A stretch of DNA of 64,000 nt, taken from contig JAFIGV010000013.1 of NCBI GenBank assembly GCA_017849575.1, forward strand, positions 1 through 64,000. The letters are read 5' to 3'. Shown one piece after another: positions 62,417-64,000 of this stretch. The notes under the pieces were generated by a model that saw only the letters and a list, made by a program, of their open reading frames with translations, was not told where the DNA came from and did no database searches. This stretch comes from Flavipsychrobacter sp. (GTDB lineage Bacteria; Bacteroidota; Bacteroidia; Chitinophagales; Chitinophagaceae). Position 1 is the stretch's first letter. Each line of letters opens with the position of its first letter. Position numbers and translations under genes: made by a program.

Positions 62417-62800
62417 ATGAAAAAGATCACGATGGCGCTGAGCGTCGTTGCCCTGGGAATGTTGTTTGCCCGCTGCAAGAAAGACAGTGATAACAAAAGC
62501 TACTCCCTCACCACCTATAGTACTAACGACAGTGCAGCAAGCTATTTGTATGTGAATGAACAGCAAAAAGGCAAACTTCCTTATGTACCCGAGGGAGTAA
62601 CCGATTGCGGCGACAGCAAAGCACTTAACCTTTCGCTCGACCCCGGCACTTATGCGCTGAGCGTAAAGAGCGAAACGGGAGTTTTGAAAAATGCACTGGT
62701 ACTTGTGGTTGGTGAAGATGCCGATGTAACGACGGGCTCAAACTATACACTGGTGCAAGTTGATAAATGCATACAATTGGAAATAGATACCAACAACTAA
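62417..62800 (+). CDS. Hypothetical lipoprotein
   Basis: A 127-residue protein with signal peptide and lipobox LFARC, followed by a Lys/Asp/Ser-rich linker. The mature part resembles a small beta domain: SYLYVNEQQKGKLPYV, LNLSLDPGTYALSVKSETGVL and SNYTLVQVDKCIQLEID, a PEGA-like phrase (DPGTYALSVK). The PEGA resemblance is weak. It lies 25 nt after the acyl-CoA dehydrogenase gene and ends in a strong hairpin terminator, so the two may form one unit. Confidence 0.55.
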   Translation: MKKITMALSVVALGMLFARCKKDSDNKSYSLTTYSTNDSAASYLYVNEQQKGKLPYVPEGVTDCGDSKALNLSLDPGTYALSVKSETGVLKNALVLVVGEDADVTTGSNYTLVQVDKCIQLEIDTNN

Positions 62801-62818
62801 TTACCTGAGTATTTTAAA

Positions 62819-62857
62819 CAACAAAGACCGGCAAATAGCTGGTCTTTGTTGCTTTAG
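62819..62857 (+). terminator. Terminator of the lipoprotein gene
   Basis: A 14-bp stem with one G-U pair (62819-62832 with 62838-62851) and loop AAATA, followed by CTTTAG. Confidence 0.7.
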
Positions 62858-62882
62858 ATCATCTTGGCAAAGCGATCATTCG

Positions 62883-62966
62883 CTATTTGACATACATTTT
62901 TTTGATCACGGCCTTCTCACCTACACGGATGTGCAACAGGTAGATTGCCTTGTCTCGAAAAAATAT
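62883..62966 (-). pseudogene. Relic of a T9SS type A sorting domain
   Basis: On the minus strand a short open segment encodes RDKAIYLLHIRVGEKAVIKKMYVK and a stop. This matches the last strands of a T9SS sorting domain (AIYLLHIRVGEK, then a basic strand and VK). An in-frame TAG (62967-62969) directly precedes it, and no longer ORF upstream supplies the rest of a protein. It looks like the surviving 3' end of a deleted cargo gene. Confidence 0.6.
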
Positions 62967-63033
62967 CTATGACATTTTCATACCTTTACTTTGGAGGGGG
63001 ATGATACCTTGTATTACGCCCCTTCCCCCCCCC

Positions 63034-63068
63034 AAGAAGTAACAGCCAATTGTTACTTCTTTTTTTTT
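63034..63068 (+). terminator. Orphan intrinsic terminator
   Basis: Perfect 11-bp stem AAGAAGTAACA/TGTTACTTCTT (63034-63044 with 63051-63061) followed by seven T. It is preceded by a C-run and a G-rich/C-rich pair that could form another hairpin. No coding gene precedes it closely on this strand. Confidence 0.7.
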
Positions 63069-63113
63069 GGCATTGGATGGACACATGCAATTCATGCATA
63101 TTATCAATATCGG

Positions 63114-64000
63114 TTACAGATTTTGCGCCTCCACTATCTTGATTTCCTCTTCCGTCAAACCATACAGTTCATAAACAAGCTGATCAATTTTACGGTAGAT
63201 GTATATTAATTTGGATTTGTGTTGCTCAAGCCTATTAGGAGATTCATCAGATTTCCAATCACCGTTCATCTGTATGACCTTGTCAACTAATTGAATTATC
63301 TCACGAGCTTTAGTCTTATCAAAAACAACAGGAATTTGCTCAAGATATTGCCGGATAAACCGCAAATAGCCTCCTCTTATTGCAGAACTTATCTTTAAAT
63401 AATAAAACTGCGTCAAACTAGAGTTCAAAATTGCAAGTAAAAACTTGTCGTCTACAGGAATTATGTAAGCTGTATTTACTAAATAGTACTTGCCGATATC
63501 GTAGGTAGCTTGCATTCTCAAAGCAATATCCGGTAGCATTATCTTTGGTCGCTCAAACTCCTGATAATAATCACAAGCCCTCAGTTCCCACCAATAGTCA
63601 CCTTTGTCGTATCTAGCTTCGGCTTTAATCTTAAAAGGCTCTAAATAGGCTGCAATTGCGGGATAGGCATTTTTTAACCAACTGAAAGCGTTTTTAGGAT
63701 GATTACCCTTTCTATTAGTAAACCCTTTCTCCATTAATATCAAATACCGGTCAGATGCAGGCTGCTGATACCGCTTAATGTCTCTGCCGGCAAGAAAGGG
63801 TTTTATTAATTCCGCACTTTTCTTATCCTTCTTTATCAGTTGGTCGCGGGTAGCCTTGTCTATTACAAATGCTTCATTGAGACCGGTTAGTACTCCTCGA
63901 AATATTTTCCCCTTCACGTAGGTTCCCAGTGGTATGCCCGCGCCCTGCAGCTTTTTCAATAGTTTATTCTCTGCGTCCGAGGCAAGGTTCCAGCCAGCAT
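63114..64000 (-). CDS. Type IIG restriction-modification-like protein, C-terminal part (cut by window edge)
   Basis: The reading frame stays open to base 64000, so at least 295 residues are seen and the N-terminus lies outside. The segment GWNLASDAENKLLKKLQGAGIPLGTYVKGKIFRGVLTGLNEAFVIDK and the following KPFLAGRDIKRY are typical of the TaqI-like target-recognition region of Eco57I/type IIG enzymes, which carry endonuclease, methylase and specificity parts in one chain. The end (LVYELYGLTEEEIKIVE) is the usual terminal helix of these proteins. The nuclease and methylase motifs would be to the right of the window. Confidence 0.75.
   Translation of the reverse strand, partial: AGWNLASDAENKLLKKLQGAGIPLGTYVKGKIFRGVLTGLNEAFVIDKATRDQLIKKDKKSAELIKPFLAGRDIKRYQQPASDRYLILMEKGFTNRKGNHPKNAFSWLKNAYPAIAAYLEPFKIKAEARYDKGDYWWELRACDYYQEFERPKIMLPDIALRMQATYDIGKYYLVNTAYIIPVDDKFLLAILNSSLTQFYYLKISSAIRGGYLRFIRQYLEQIPVVFDKTKAREIIQLVDKVIQMNGDWKSDESPNRLEQHKSKLIYIYRKIDQLVYELYGLTEEEIKIVEAQNL

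Noticed and set aside
62991-63209. 72-residue plus-strand ORF over the orphan terminator.
   Set aside because: It runs through the C-run, the terminator hairpin and its T-run, and into the antisense of the restriction gene. No protein features.
1-64000. CRISPR array or prophage.
   Set aside because: No regularly spaced repeats of 25-40 bp, no cas genes and no capsid, terminase or tail genes were seen.

Overview
The window is a chromosomal segment of a Bacteroidota bacterium, most likely from the Chitinophagales/Sphingobacteriia side of the phylum. This is inferred from the gliding/type IX secretion operon gldK-gldL-gldM-gldN (48057 down to 43372), a PorV/PorQ-family protein followed by a very large C25 cysteine peptidase of the PorU type (35298-41528), several proteins ending in a T9SS type A sorting domain, a TonB receptor/lipoprotein pair, and promoters of the Bacteroidota TTG...TAnnTTTG type. 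Most of the rest is housekeeping: tyrS, mutY, ssb, gldE, fabG, fabH, hemW, hemD, an AMP nucleosidase, an acyl-CoA dehydrogenase, a CtpA-type protease and a 1244-residue SWIM/SNF2 helicase.

Layout: 1-1600 is an AT-rich IS1-type insertion sequence with two small companion ORFs. 1677-8795 holds a small membrane protein, an S9 peptidase with an Ig-like lipoprotein, an AI-2E-family permease, a membrane protein with an overlapping XRE regulator, and a T9SS cargo protein. 9058-12733 is a complete IS1595-family transposon: near-perfect terminal inverted repeats, an 8-bp target duplication (9050-9057 and 12734-12741), a zinc-ribbon DDE transposase, and cargo not needed for transposition. 12806-34410 is core genome including a TonB-receptor/DUF5689/nuclease locus, mutY-ssb-gldE, a seven-haem c-type cytochrome with TPRs, and a PIN-domain toxin-antitoxin pair. 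34423-48057 is dominated by T9SS genes. 48241-62800 is metabolic and envelope genes. The right edge (63114-64000) is the C-terminal part of a type IIG-like restriction-modification enzyme.

The least ordinary part is the IS1595-family element. Its left inverted repeat carries the TTG of a promoter whose TAAATTTG box lies just inside the element and points at a tRNA-shaped sequence (9136-9220). That sequence has a good D arm, anticodon arm, long (type II, serine-like) variable arm and T arm. Its 7-nt anticodon loop displays GAA (phenylalanine), and the three outer acceptor pairs are missing. The rest of the cargo is an unknown 208-residue protein, an HTH-plus-ImmA/IrrE metalloprotease, and two overlapping very small ORFs preceded by short direct repeats. 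The transposase promoter contains a 9-bp copy of the inverted-repeat core, suggesting self-regulation. The element sits exactly in the T-tract of a host intrinsic terminator.

How the genes work together: GldKLMN form the inner-membrane motor and periplasmic ring of T9SS. The PorV/PorQ-like protein and the C25 peptidase fit the outer-membrane attachment stage. At least two complete proteins and one relic C-terminus in the window look like clients. Family assignments come from reading motifs by eye; no database search was run.
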